Shown here: positions 1-7,994 of the stretch, piece after piece
Numbering within the stretch: position 1 is the first letter of the stretch
How the letters are laid out: each line of letters begins with the position of its first letter
NCBI GenBank assembly: GCA_017960415.1
Contig: JAGCZE010000308.1
Coordinates: 1 to 10,171, forward strand
Direction of reading: 5' to 3'
Source of the DNA: Lachnospiraceae bacterium
GTDB taxonomy: Bacteria > Bacillota_A > Clostridia > Lachnospirales > Lachnospiraceae
DNA: 10,171 bases
Translations under genes and position numbers: made by a program
The notes under the pieces: model-generated
What the model saw: the letters and a program-made list of their open reading frames with translations, nothing else
Database searches by the model: none
Told to the model about the DNA's origin: nothing

Positions 1-1
1 G

Positions 2-43
2 AAACGAAAAGAGTTCGGTCTGCCGATCGATAATGTTGACTGA
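2..43 (+). CDS. possible 3' end of an upstream gene (partial)
   Basis: The first bases read in frame as KRKEFGLPIDNVD followed by TGA at 41-43. The gene would begin before the window. The tail is hydrophilic and leaves a 63-base gap to the next start, which fits the spacing of this operon. An upstream solute-binding protein would be a natural partner for the permease pair that follows, but 13 residues cannot show this. Frame 1 also ends early (TAA at 31-33), and frame 3 stays open to 107, so the reading frame is not certain. Treat as a hint only. Confidence 0.3.
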   Translation, partial: KRKEFGLPIDNVD

Positions 44-67
44 TTTGGAAAATGATATTTATATATT
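36..67 (+). promoter_or_regulatory. weak candidate promoter ahead of the first permease
   Basis: TTGACT (36-41) matches five of six bases of a sigma-A -35 box. Downstream lie TATATA (60-65, 18-base spacer, four of six) and TATATT (62-67, 20-base spacer, five of six). No pair has both good boxes and the ideal 17-base spacing, and the region is AT-rich, so a chance match is quite possible. The -35 box would overlap the probable stop of the upstream gene. If real, it would start a transcript covering the whole permease/NHL/Yip1/DUF5696 operon. Confidence 0.2.
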
Positions 68-106
68 TCTACAGACCTGTGAATATAAGGGGTATGGAGG
101 CAACTG

Positions 107-1045
107 ATGAAAGATTTTTTTACAAATTATTTTAAGCTGAAGAAACATAATGTTTCCGTGGCTTGGAAGAAAGCAAAGATGGCGAAGATGTGCTACCTTT
201 TCCTGCTTCCTTATGCCATAGTATTTGCGATGTTCTTCATTTATCCTGTTGTGGCATCAATATACTACAGCTTTACTTACTTCAATATTCTGGAATCGCC
301 CAGATTTTTAGGTCTGTCGAACTATATCAGCCTGATCCTGGAAGACGATATATTCCTGATCGGTATCAAGAATACCTTCATGATAGCGATCATCACAGGT
401 CCTCTGGGATATATCGCATCGTTCCTGTTCGCATGGCTCATCAATGAGCTTCCGCGTATGGTACGAAGCATCGCGGTAGTTATATTCTATGCACCTTCAC
501 TGGCAGGTACCTGTTATACGATCTTCTCGATCGTATTCAGAGGTGATGCTTACGGTATGGTCAACTCGAGACTGATCGAGATGGGTCTTATCGATTCACC
601 TATCCTGTTCTTCATCAACCCGACCTACATGCTTCCTATCTGTATGATAGTTATCCTGTGGATGAGCTTGGGTGCCGGTTTCCTTTCATTCGTTGCAGGT
701 CTTCAGGGTGTTGATCCCGCACAGATCGAAGCAGGTATGATCGACGGTGTCAAGAACCGCTGGCAGGAGCTCTGGTATATAACCCTTCCGAGCATGAAGC
801 CCATGTTGGTATTCGGTGCGGTTATGACGATCACCTCTTCATTTAACGTATGTGACGTAACAATGACCCTGTGCGGTTATCCCAGTACCGATTATGCAGC
901 AAGAACGATCGTTACACACCTTTTCGACTACGGTTACTCGAGATTTGAGATGGGTTATGCCTGTGCGATCGCAGTTATACTGTTCCTGATCATGGTTGTT
1001 ACCAACAAAGCTATCCAGAGCCTGATCAGAAGAGTGGGAACCTGA
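107..1045 (+). CDS. sugar ABC transporter permease, MalF/UgpA-like
   Basis: Integral membrane subunit of a CUT1-type carbohydrate ABC importer; it would form a heterodimer with the product of the next gene and pass sugar from a binding protein into the cytoplasm. The 312 residues show about six membrane segments (roughly 30-52, 88-112, 120-142, 173-200, 232-252, 283-303). The cytoplasmic EAA loop at 208-231 reads EAGMIDGVKN..., ending in ITLPSMKP, and is the site that docks the ATPase. Length is normal for the family. The start is well set: GGAGG at 96-100 lies six bases before ATG 107, and TGATG at 105-109 would allow coupling with a frame-3 reading upstream. A 57-base gap leads to the partner permease. 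It is divergent from the second MalF-like protein in the window and lacks that protein's large loop. Substrate unknown. Confidence 0.93.
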   Translation: MKDFFTNYFKLKKHNVSVAWKKAKMAKMCYLFLLPYAIVFAMFFIYPVVASIYYSFTYFNILESPRFLGLSNYISLILEDDIFLIGIKNTFMIAIITGPLGYIASFLFAWLINELPRMVRSIAVVIFYAPSLAGTCYTIFSIVFRGDAYGMVNSRLIEMGLIDSPILFFINPTYMLPICMIVILWMSLGAGFLSFVAGLQGVDPAQIEAGMIDGVKNRWQELWYITLPSMKPMLVFGAVMTITSSFNVCDVTMTLCGYPSTDYAARTIVTHLFDYGYSRFEMGYACAIAVILFLIMVVTNKAIQSLIRRVGT

Positions 1046-1089
1046 CAATTACAGTCGATCAGCTTGAAGCTACTGATATAAAATTATTT

Positions 1090-1105
1090 GGAGACTTGTG
1101 CGATG
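1090..1105 (+). promoter_or_regulatory. ribosome binding site that sets the start of the second permease
   Basis: GGAG at 1090-1093 stands nine bases before ATG 1103. The longest reading would begin at TTG 1088, but that codon overlaps the ribosome binding site itself and has none of its own. ATG 1103 is therefore the better start, which removes five residues (METCA) from the longest possible protein. Confidence 0.8.
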
Positions 1106-2008
1106 AGTAAACGTAATAAGAAAGAAGAACTTGTTCAAAAAGAGTATCATAAGCCGTTGATCCGGAGAAGAAAACCCAACCGTTCAGTCGGCGGTGATGT
1201 CGCGCTTTATATATTCCTTTCCCTGATGGCTGTTATCATGGCATTCCCTATCGTATTCGCCGTAGCAAATGCTTTGAAGCCGCTGGATGAGCTGTTCAAG
1301 AATCCTCCGAGATTCCTGGCGCTTCATCCCACACTGCATAACTTTTCAGACCTGTTCGTTACAATGGGTAAATCATGGGTAACATTTACGAGATACCTGT
1401 TCAATACGATCTTCATTACAGCTGTAGGTACTGCGGGACATCTTATCTTTGCTTCGATGGGTGCATTTGTACTTTCGAAATATGATTTCCCCGGTTCACG
1501 TGGTTTCTTCAAGATCGTAACGACCGCCATCATGTTCACCGGTTATGTTACCGGTATCCCGAACTACATCTTGCTGAGCAAGCTCGGATGGATCGATACA
1601 TATTGGGCTATCATCATTCCGGCCTTTGCTTCTCCGATGGGACTCTTCCTTATGAAGCAGTTCATGGAAAACCTTCCGATGTCTCTCGTTGAGGCTGCGA
1701 AGATTGACGGCGCAAGTGAGTGGAAAGTATTTTCATCCATCGTTATGCCGAACGTAAAGCCCGCATGGATGACACTGATCATCTTCTCGGTTCAGGGACT
1801 TTGGAACCAGACCGCATCAACCGTTATTTTCTCGGAAGAGAAGAAGATGCTTCCCTTCGCCATGAGACAGATCCAGGGCGGCGGTATTGCAAGAACCGGT
1901 CAGGGCGCAGCCGTTACGGTAGTACTTATGGTTGTACCTATCGCATTGTTCGTTTTCTCACAGACACAGATCCTCGAAACAATGGCAAGCTCCGGTATGA
2001 AGGATTGA
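1103..2008 (+). CDS. carbohydrate ABC transporter permease, MalG-like
   Basis: Second membrane subunit of the first importer, MalG/UgpE type, 301 residues. A basic N-terminal tail (first 30 residues, rich in K and R) is followed by about six membrane segments: near 33-56, 98-124, 137-157, 166-186, 222-240 and 268-288. The EAA loop at 197-220 begins EAAKIDGASEWKVF and ends IVMPNVKP, close to the family consensus. The C-terminus, LETMASSGMKD, matches the conserved short tail of MalG proteins, so the gene is intact. Start ATG 1103 is preferred over TTG 1088. It lies 57 bases after the MalF-like gene and 96 bases before the NHL protein, with no terminator seen in either gap. Substrate is not evident. 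Confidence 0.93.
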   Translation: MSKRNKKEELVQKEYHKPLIRRRKPNRSVGGDVALYIFLSLMAVIMAFPIVFAVANALKPLDELFKNPPRFLALHPTLHNFSDLFVTMGKSWVTFTRYLFNTIFITAVGTAGHLIFASMGAFVLSKYDFPGSRGFFKIVTTAIMFTGYVTGIPNYILLSKLGWIDTYWAIIIPAFASPMGLFLMKQFMENLPMSLVEAAKIDGASEWKVFSSIVMPNVKPAWMTLIIFSVQGLWNQTASTVIFSEEKKMLPFAMRQIQGGGIARTGQGAAVTVVLMVVPIALFVFSQTQILETMASSGMKD

Positions 2009-2104
2009 TAAGCTGTTGTTTCGATACAGATACTATTTACAAACTTAAGGCAGAATGCGGGAAGCATATTTTTAAAGAATTTCCGGCAAACCTAGGAGAC
2101 TTTT

Positions 2105-3610
2105 ATGAAAAAGAATTTGGTAAGATTTACTGCAGCCTTTCTGGCTATCATTCTTGTATGTGCGCCTGTGAGTGCTCTGGCTGAGACCAGCTATACATAC
2201 GTATATGATTTCTGGGGTGAGTATCAGGAATGTCCGGATGCCTACACCGTCAGCAAGGTTCTTACATCCTCAGACCTTGGTCTTGAAGTGAAGATCAAGC
2301 AGCCCGAAGGATTGTATGTATCCGGCAATTCACTGTATCTGTGTGATACCGGTAATAACAGGATCATCGAGCTGAACCGTGTTTCTGCTGAGAATCTTGA
2401 AGTAGTAAGGATCATCGACAGCTTCAACGGCGGCCCCGGCCCCAATACCTTCAACGGACCTACCGACATGGCTATCTCCGAGGACGGCAACATCTTTATT
2501 GCCGACAAGAACAACTCCAGAATTCTGAAGCTCGATCCGGATCTGAATTACATCATGCAGTTTGATAAGCCGAATGAGGCAACCCTCGATCCCGAGCTTA
2601 CATTCCTGCCTTCCAAACTTGTTATAGATACCGCTGAGCGTGTTTACTGCCTTGCAACCGGTATCAACAAGGGTCTTGTAAAATATGAGCCCGACGGTGT
2701 GTTCTCCGGCTTCGTTGGAGCAACCCCCGTTGTATATGATTTCTGGGATTATATCTGGAAGTTCTTTGCTTCACAGGAGCAGAGAGCACAGATGAAGAGT
2801 TTCGTTCCTACCGAGTATGATAACCTTTACATGGATAAGGAAGGATTTATCTACACAGTTCAGGACGGTCAGGAAGAAGCCGACTTAAGAAGCGGTTCGG
2901 CAGACGCTGTCAGAAGACTGAACCTGCTCGGCAGCGACATCCTTATTCGTAACGGATATGAGGAAGTTCCGATCATAGGCGATATCTATTTCGGCAGCGG
3001 CGGTGGATACTCGGGACCTTCTCTTTTAACCGATATTACTGTATTTGATAACGATATTTACTGTGTTCTCGATAAGAACCGCGGAAGGATCTTCGGTTAT
3101 GACGAGCAGGGCCGTCTCGTATACGCATTCGGCGGAAACGGCAACATGGACGGATATTTCAGACGTCCGACAGCTATAGAACATATCGGATATGATCTGT
3201 TCGTACTCGATTATCTTGACTGCGCGATCACGATCTTTACCTGCACGGATTTCGGTAAGAATATCTATCAGGCCGTAGACGCATTTGATCTTGGTCTTTA
3301 TGATGAAGCCGGTGATTGCTGGCAGAAGGTTATGGATGTCGACGGCAATTACTATCTCGCATACATCGGCATTGGTCGTGCGCTGCTTCGTCAGAAGGAA
3401 TACAAAGAAGCGATGAAATACTTCAAGCTGAAGTATGACGCAGACAATTATTCAAAAGCATTTAAGCAGTATCGTAAGGAATGGGTTGAAAGCCATATCC
3501 TTTGGGTGATCGTGGTTATCCTGGCTCTAGTCCTGATCCCGGGAGCGGTCAGATTCGTGAAGAAGGCCAAGTACGAGATCCGTACGGCCGAATACTTCAA
3601 TAAACAGTAA
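2105..3610 (+). CDS. secreted, membrane-anchored NHL-type beta-propeller protein with TPR-like segment
   Basis: A 501-residue protein. A signal peptide (KK at 2-3, hydrophobic 8-24, likely cleavage ALA/ET after residue 26) is followed by NHL-like propeller blades. Clear examples are 67-91 (QPEGLYVSGNSLYLCDTGNN then RIIEL) and 118-143 (GPTDMAISEDGNIFIADKNN then SRILKL); weaker ones lie near 236-280, 306-345 and 354-378. Residues 388-450 look like a helical TPR pair (for example EYKEAMKYFKLKYDADN). A membrane segment at about 464-482 is followed by a short basic tail, so the bulk should be outside and the tail inside. NHL propellers usually bind proteins, RNA or carbohydrate and are rarely enzymes; no catalytic site is evident here. 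GGAG at 2095-2098 supports ATG 2105. The setting between permeases and a DUF5696-like protein suggests a surface role in glycan recognition or assembly (inference). Confidence 0.85.
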   Translation: MKKNLVRFTAAFLAIILVCAPVSALAETSYTYVYDFWGEYQECPDAYTVSKVLTSSDLGLEVKIKQPEGLYVSGNSLYLCDTGNNRIIELNRVSAENLEVVRIIDSFNGGPGPNTFNGPTDMAISEDGNIFIADKNNSRILKLDPDLNYIMQFDKPNEATLDPELTFLPSKLVIDTAERVYCLATGINKGLVKYEPDGVFSGFVGATPVVYDFWDYIWKFFASQEQRAQMKSFVPTEYDNLYMDKEGFIYTVQDGQEEADLRSGSADAVRRLNLLGSDILIRNGYEEVPIIGDIYFGSGGGYSGPSLLTDITVFDNDIYCVLDKNRGRIFGYDEQGRLVYAFGGNGNMDGYFRRPTAIEHIGYDLFVLDYLDCAITIFTCTDFGKNIYQAVDAFDLGLYDEAGDCWQKVMDVDGNYYLAYIGIGRALLRQKEYKEAMKYFKLKYDADNYSKAFKQYRKEWVESHILWVIVVILALVLIPGAVRFVKKAKYEIRTAEYFNKQ

Positions 3611-3662
3611 AGATGATATAACTGCCAATAAGCAAATAATACAGAGTGGAGACAGAACAGAT

Positions 3663-4319
3663 ATGGGACTAGCTATTTTCAAGAGTGAGAAATTTCACAA
3701 ATATCTTGATTCGCTGAAATTCGCGTTCTACTGCATGAGCCATCCGATGGACGGTTTCTGGGATCTGACGCATGAGAAGCGCGGTACTTACGCAGCTGCG
3801 AACACCATCCTTTTCATTACGGTTATGGTAAGGCTGCTGTCGCTGAAATATACCGGTTTCGTTATTCAGGTTGTAAACTGGGAAGAGATAAACATATTCC
3901 TGTATATTGCAAGTATAATCTTTCCCCTGTCTCTGTTCGTAGTCGGCAACTGGGCGCTTACGACGCTGTTTGACGGTAAGGGAAGACTCGGTCAGGTATA
4001 TATGGCAACCTGTTACGGAATGCTTCCTTATTCCGTAGTTATGATCCCGATCACGATCCTCAGTAATTTTGTTACCGTAGATGAAGCTCAGTTCTATACA
4101 ACGCTGAATACTATTTCGCTTGTATATGCCGGTATCCTGATCGTAGTTGCTATGGGACAGATACATGAGTATTCGGGAGCCAAGAATATCCTGTTCATGT
4201 TTGCTTCGCTGGTTGCGATGCTGATCATCATTTTCATTCTGATGCTGTTCTTCAGTATGATCTCTCAGGGTGTCGCATACTTTATCTCACTTGGTAAAGA
4301 GCTTCTGTTCCGATTGTAG
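3663..4319 (+). CDS. Yip1-family (DUF1282-like) polytopic membrane protein
   Basis: A 218-residue protein with a cytoplasmic N-terminus and about five membrane segments: near 44-62, 77-103, 113-136, 149-166 and 174-202. The N-terminal pattern, a FAFYCMSHPMDGFWDLTHEK stretch leading into the first membrane helix, is typical of bacterial Yip1-domain proteins, as is the run NWALTTLFDGKGRLGQVYMA ahead of the third. There is no signal peptide or recognisable catalytic motif. The start at ATG 3663 has GGAG at 3648-3651, eleven bases upstream, slightly farther than usual. The gene sits between the NHL protein and the DUF5696-like gene with gaps of 52 and 46 bases, so it is very likely cotranscribed. 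Yip1 relatives in eukaryotes act in membrane trafficking; the role in bacteria is unknown, and a scaffolding or membrane-partner role is only a guess. Confidence 0.8.
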   Translation: MGLAIFKSEKFHKYLDSLKFAFYCMSHPMDGFWDLTHEKRGTYAAANTILFITVMVRLLSLKYTGFVIQVVNWEEINIFLYIASIIFPLSLFVVGNWALTTLFDGKGRLGQVYMATCYGMLPYSVVMIPITILSNFVTVDEAQFYTTLNTISLVYAGILIVVAMGQIHEYSGAKNILFMFASLVAMLIIIFILMLFFSMISQGVAYFISLGKELLFRL

Positions 4320-4365
4320 TATCTGTAAAACTGATCATTAAACTTTTGATAAAACTGGAGTAATT

Positions 4366-6960
4366 ATGAGAAAAGATATTAATCCTGAATTAAGACAAGA
4401 AAGAATCAATGAGATCAAGAAGACCTTTAAGAGTATTATCTTCCCTCTGGTATTACTGGCAGTGATCGGAATTGCAGTATTTTTGATCGTTAAATTCGGT
4501 GCGGCGGAAGAGGAAGAGCCTTCGGTAGTTCCCGAAAAATATGAGGGCAGTGAGGAAGAGATCGTTCTTGAAAATGAACATCTGAAGCTCACAATGGATC
4601 CTCTGACTACCAATTTTACACTGCTTGTAAAATCCAGCGGCAAGGTTTGGACTTCTTCGGTTCATGATGCTGACTCGGATCCTCTTGCACAGATGTCCGA
4701 AAAAGGCAAGCTGAAGTCGGAGATCCTGCTCAACCACACTACCCAGAACGGTCTGGATACGCTGTATGATTCATACTCGTTCAGTACAACACGAGGAATT
4801 TATGATATTGAATCGGGTTCGGATTATATCACGGTTCATTATTCACTCGGCGATATCGAAAGAGAGTATATCATCCCGCCCATGATGACCGAGGAAAGGT
4901 TCAAGGAACTGACCGCAGGTCTGGATATGAACAAGAAGATCTATGTTCAGGGTATGTATACCAAGTATGACCTGAAGAAGATCAAAGACGAGGAGAAGAA
5001 GGCAGACCTTATTGCCAAGTATCCTATGATCGAAGACGGTCCTCTGTATGTTCTCGAGGCTGCTTCGGGCGGTAAGCCTTCACTTGAGAACCTGCTGGCT
5101 GAGCTCGGTTACACCGAGGAAGATTATCTGGCGGATAAGGCACTTGTAAATCTTGAAAATACCAGTGATAAGCCCATTTTCAGGGTTGATGTTACATATA
5201 GGCTTGACGGCGCCGATCTGATCGCAGAGGTTCCCTTATCCAGCATAGAGAGTCCTGCTTCCTACAGAGTAACGAACCTTACGGTTCTTCCGTACTTCGG
5301 TGCGGCAGGAACCAAGGAGGAAGGTTTTCTTCTTGTTCCCGAAGGCGGCGGTGCGATCATCAATTTCAACAACGGCAGGAATTCGCAGAACAACTATTTC
5401 GCAAATATTTACGGACGTGATATATGTCTGAAGAAGAATGACCTGGTTCACGATACCCGTGCTTATTACATTCTGTTCGGTATTTCCGAAGGCATTGATT
5501 CGTTTTTATGCCTGATAGAGCAGGGTGCCTCCTATGCAGGTATCCAGGCCGATATCAGCGGCAGGGTACACAGCTACAACTTCGTAAATGCGCTTTACAC
5601 GATCAAGGCTCGTGAACAGTATGATGTTGGACAGATCTCATCAAGCGATATCTACGGTTTCAATGAGAACCTTCCTCAGGATGAATCTCTCGTACAGCGC
5701 TACAGATTCATCGATTCCGGCAGCTATGTAGATATGGCCAAGGTTTACGGCAATTATCTTAAGGATAAATACGGAAGTTACCTGACTCTCAATACCGATA
5801 CCGATACTCCTGTTGTATTTGATATAGTCGGTGCGGCAGACAAGGTTAGACAGGTAGTGGGTATTCCGATTTCCCGTCCGCTTCCGCTTACGACTTTCGC
5901 TCAGGCAGAAGAGATACTGAAGGGCCTGACAGAGGACGGACTCAAGAACATCACCGCAAGATTGTCGGGATGGTGTAACGGCGGTGTAAACCAGCAGGTA
6001 CTTACCAAGGCAAAAGTTCTCTCACAGCTCGGCGGAAAGAAGGCCCTCAACAATCTTTCAAAGACCGCACAGGATCTGGGCGTTGATCTTTGTCTGAACG
6101 GTATTACACAGTACGCTTACAACAGCGACATTTTCGACGGATTCTTCTCGTATACGGATGCTGCCAAGTTTGTAGGAAAGCAGCGTGCGGAGCTTCATAT
6201 TTTCAGCTCTGTTACATATGCGCTGAGAGAGGGAACAGACAGCTTCTTCCTGCTTCATCCGGACAAGATACTTGAGATGATGGATACGCTTGCGGAAGCC
6301 GGAAAGAAGTACAATGCCGGTATAGCTTATGAGGATGCCGGAATGGATCTTTCTTCGGATTTCTATAAGAAGAATCCGGTCAGCCGTGAAAAAGCAAAGA
6401 ACATGCAGACTGAGAAGATTAAGGCGGTCAATGATTCGGGTACCAAGCAGATCGTTATGATGGGTAATGATTATGTTGTTCCTTATGTTGACATGATCGT
6501 TGAAACAGACCTCTCCGGAAGTCAGTATACGATCCTTGATAAGAATATTCCGTTCTTCCAGCTTGCACTTCACGGATATGTTAATTACACAGGTGAGCCT
6601 CTTAACATCTGCGGTAACATCGAAGAAGAGCTTCTGTATTCGGCAGAGTACGGCGCAGGCCTGATGTTCACCGTTATGCATGAGAATGCATTCACTCTTC
6701 AGGATACTCTTTATACCAAGTATTACGGTTGTGAGTATTCTAACTGGAGAGAGAGGATCAGGGACGTTTATACCAAGTACAACAAAGAACTCGGTGGAAT
6801 ATTCAATCAGGAAATGGTTGATCATGAGAAGCTGACTGCCGAAGTTTCATGTACGACATATGCAGACGGAACCAAGGTTTATGTAAATTACAGCTTTGTA
6901 GATTTCACAGCTCCCGACGGAACAGTGATCCCGGCTAGAGATTTTAAGTCGGTAAAATAA
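4366..6960 (+). CDS. membrane-anchored DUF5696-like protein, possible glycoside-hydrolase fold
   Basis: An 864-residue protein. A charged cytoplasmic start (1-22) precedes one membrane helix at about 23-43 and an acidic linker (48-65, EEEEPSVVPEKYEGSEEE), so it is an externally exposed signal-anchor protein. Residues 66-470 look beta-rich, like a sugar-hydrolase accessory domain, ending in YVDMAKVYGNYLKDKYG. Residues 480-780 resemble a TIM-barrel region: ARLSGWCNGG at 531-540, a LGVDLCLNGITQYAYNSD strand-loop at 571-588, and YEDAGMDLSSDFY at 655-667. The C-terminus (about 820-864) looks like a small beta domain. I recognise the family from overall pattern, not by search. Candidate acids are E656, D657, D661 and D714, none proven. 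GGAG at 4357-4360 fixes ATG 4366. Its neighbours suggest glycan processing at the cell surface. It could instead be a binding or structural protein. Confidence 0.8.
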   Translation: MRKDINPELRQERINEIKKTFKSIIFPLVLLAVIGIAVFLIVKFGAAEEEEPSVVPEKYEGSEEEIVLENEHLKLTMDPLTTNFTLLVKSSGKVWTSSVHDADSDPLAQMSEKGKLKSEILLNHTTQNGLDTLYDSYSFSTTRGIYDIESGSDYITVHYSLGDIEREYIIPPMMTEERFKELTAGLDMNKKIYVQGMYTKYDLKKIKDEEKKADLIAKYPMIEDGPLYVLEAASGGKPSLENLLAELGYTEEDYLADKALVNLENTSDKPIFRVDVTYRLDGADLIAEVPLSSIESPASYRVTNLTVLPYFGAAGTKEEGFLLVPEGGGAIINFNNGRNSQNNYFANIYGRDICLKKNDLVHDTRAYYILFGISEGIDSFLCLIEQGASYAGIQADISGRVHSYNFVNALYTIKAREQYDVGQISSSDIYGFNENLPQDESLVQRYRFIDSGSYVDMAKVYGNYLKDKYGSYLTLNTDTDTPVVFDIVGAADKVRQVVGIPISRPLPLTTFAQAEEILKGLTEDGLKNITARLSGWCNGGVNQQVLTKAKVLSQLGGKKALNNLSKTAQDLGVDLCLNGITQYAYNSDIFDGFFSYTDAAKFVGKQRAELHIFSSVTYALREGTDSFFLLHPDKILEMMDTLAEAGKKYNAGIAYEDAGMDLSSDFYKKNPVSREKAKNMQTEKIKAVNDSGTKQIVMMGNDYVVPYVDMIVETDLSGSQYTILDKNIPFFQLALHGYVNYTGEPLNICGNIEEELLYSAEYGAGLMFTVMHENAFTLQDTLYTKYYGCEYSNWRERIRDVYTKYNKELGGIFNQEMVDHEKLTAEVSCTTYADGTKVYVNYSFVDFTAPDGTVIPARDFKSVK

Positions 6961-7043
6961 TTTACATAAACACACAGAGATATTCGTAATACAATTTACT
7001 ATTTCAGGTAATAAAAAGCTCAAAAGAAAGGGCAGTATTTGAT

Positions 7044-7994
7044 ATGAAAAATCAGGTAAATACGGCAGAAGTTAAACCGAAGAAACGCAAGAAAGGAAAA
7101 ATGGACGGTCTTGCCAAGAGTAAGGCAATATCCGGATATCTGTTTATCCTTCCGTTTATAATCGGTTTCCTGGCATTCATGGTAAAACCTCTGTTCCATT
7201 CACTGTATATGAGTTTCTGCGATGTTATCCTCAGCAGCGGAAATGTTTCATACAGTCCGATCGGGATCGAGAATTACAAATTTGCCTTAAGGACCGACCC
7301 GGAATACTTGCGTCTCCTTACCGAGGAGCTGACGCGAATGGTTATATATACATTTGCGATCATCGTATTCAGTTTCTTTGTTTCGCTGATACTGAATCAG
7401 GAATTCAAGGGCAGGGCGCTTGTAAGAACCATCTTCTTCCTGCCGGTCATCCTGTCTTCGGGTGTTATGCTGGGACTTGAATCAAATAACCAGTACATGT
7501 CCATTTTGGAGCAGACGGTTGAGACCACGTCTTCCGGTATAAGCGTTACGGCAGCTCTCGAGACGATTCTGAGAACAGCCGGTGTCGGTGTAAGAGCTTA
7601 TGAGAAGGTATTCGAAGTCATTGATAATATCTATGATGTTGCGTTGGCATCGGGTATCCAGATCATCATCTTCCTGTCAGGTCTGCAGACAATATCCTCG
7701 AGCTTGTACGAAGCGGCAAGTATCGACGGATGTACTGCATGGGAGAGCCTGTGGAAGGTTACATTCCCGATGGTAAGCTCACTGTTCCTGGTTAACTGGG
7801 TATACACGGTCGTAGACTTCTGTATGCGTTCCGATAATCAGGTTATAGACAAGATCCAGACTGTTATGGTCAGCAAGCAGTCATACGGACCAGCCTCGGC
7901 GATGGCCTGGATGTATTTCTTAGTTATAATGGCATTTATCGGTATAACTTCATTCTTAATCTCAAAGGTGGTGTACTACAGTGACGAAAGATAA
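7044..7994 (+). CDS. sugar ABC transporter permease, MalF-like, with large external loop
   Basis: Membrane subunit of the second importer, 316 residues. A strongly basic start (residues 11-19, KPKKRKKGK) precedes about six membrane segments near 30-56, 98-118, 127-145, 200-217, 244-262 and 287-309. The EAA loop at 223-243 reads EAASIDGCTAWESLWKVTFP. Between the third and fourth segments lies a hydrophilic insert of about 55 residues (145-199) predicted to be extracytoplasmic, which the first MalF-like protein lacks; in MalF of E. coli the equivalent loop contacts the binding protein. AAAGGG at 7027-7032 sits eleven bases before ATG 7044. A second in-frame ATG at 7101 has GGA three bases away, so a start 19 residues later is possible. 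The 3' end overlaps the next gene by 14 bases. Substrate unknown. Confidence 0.92.
   Translation: MKNQVNTAEVKPKKRKKGKMDGLAKSKAISGYLFILPFIIGFLAFMVKPLFHSLYMSFCDVILSSGNVSYSPIGIENYKFALRTDPEYLRLLTEELTRMVIYTFAIIVFSFFVSLILNQEFKGRALVRTIFFLPVILSSGVMLGLESNNQYMSILEQTVETTSSGISVTAALETILRTAGVGVRAYEKVFEVIDNIYDVALASGIQIIIFLSGLQTISSSLYEAASIDGCTAWESLWKVTFPMVSSLFLVNWVYTVVDFCMRSDNQVIDKIQTVMVSKQSYGPASAMAWMYFLVIMAFIGITSFLISKVVYYSDER
7964..7983 (+). promoter_or_regulatory. ribosome binding site and GTG start inside the preceding gene
   Basis: AAAGGTGG at 7964-7971 matches the anti-Shine-Dalgarno complement with one mismatch and lies nine bases before GTG 7981. No ATG in this frame occurs until residue 78, which is past the first membrane helix, so GTG must be the start. 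The site sits within the coding region of the upstream permease, 14 bases before that gene's stop ends, which points to translational coupling and matched amounts of the two subunits. Confidence 0.75.

Noticed and set aside
3..107. Frame 3 open from the window edge to TGA 105-107, overlapping the first ATG
   Set aside because: The TGATG junction is attractive for coupling, but the last codons would run through the ribosome binding site and an AT-rich stretch with poor protein character. Frame 2 ending at 43 is more plausible.
6058..6825. Open antisense reading of 255 codons inside the DUF5696-like gene
   Set aside because: It lies wholly opposite a well-supported gene with good domain character and start site; its product has no recognisable family features. 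It is a by-product of the codon use of the real gene.
6961..7043. Possible promoter before the second permease pair (TAAACA 6967-6972, TACAAT 6990-6995)
   Set aside because: The -35 box matches only four of six bases and the region is AT-rich. Not distinguishable from chance.
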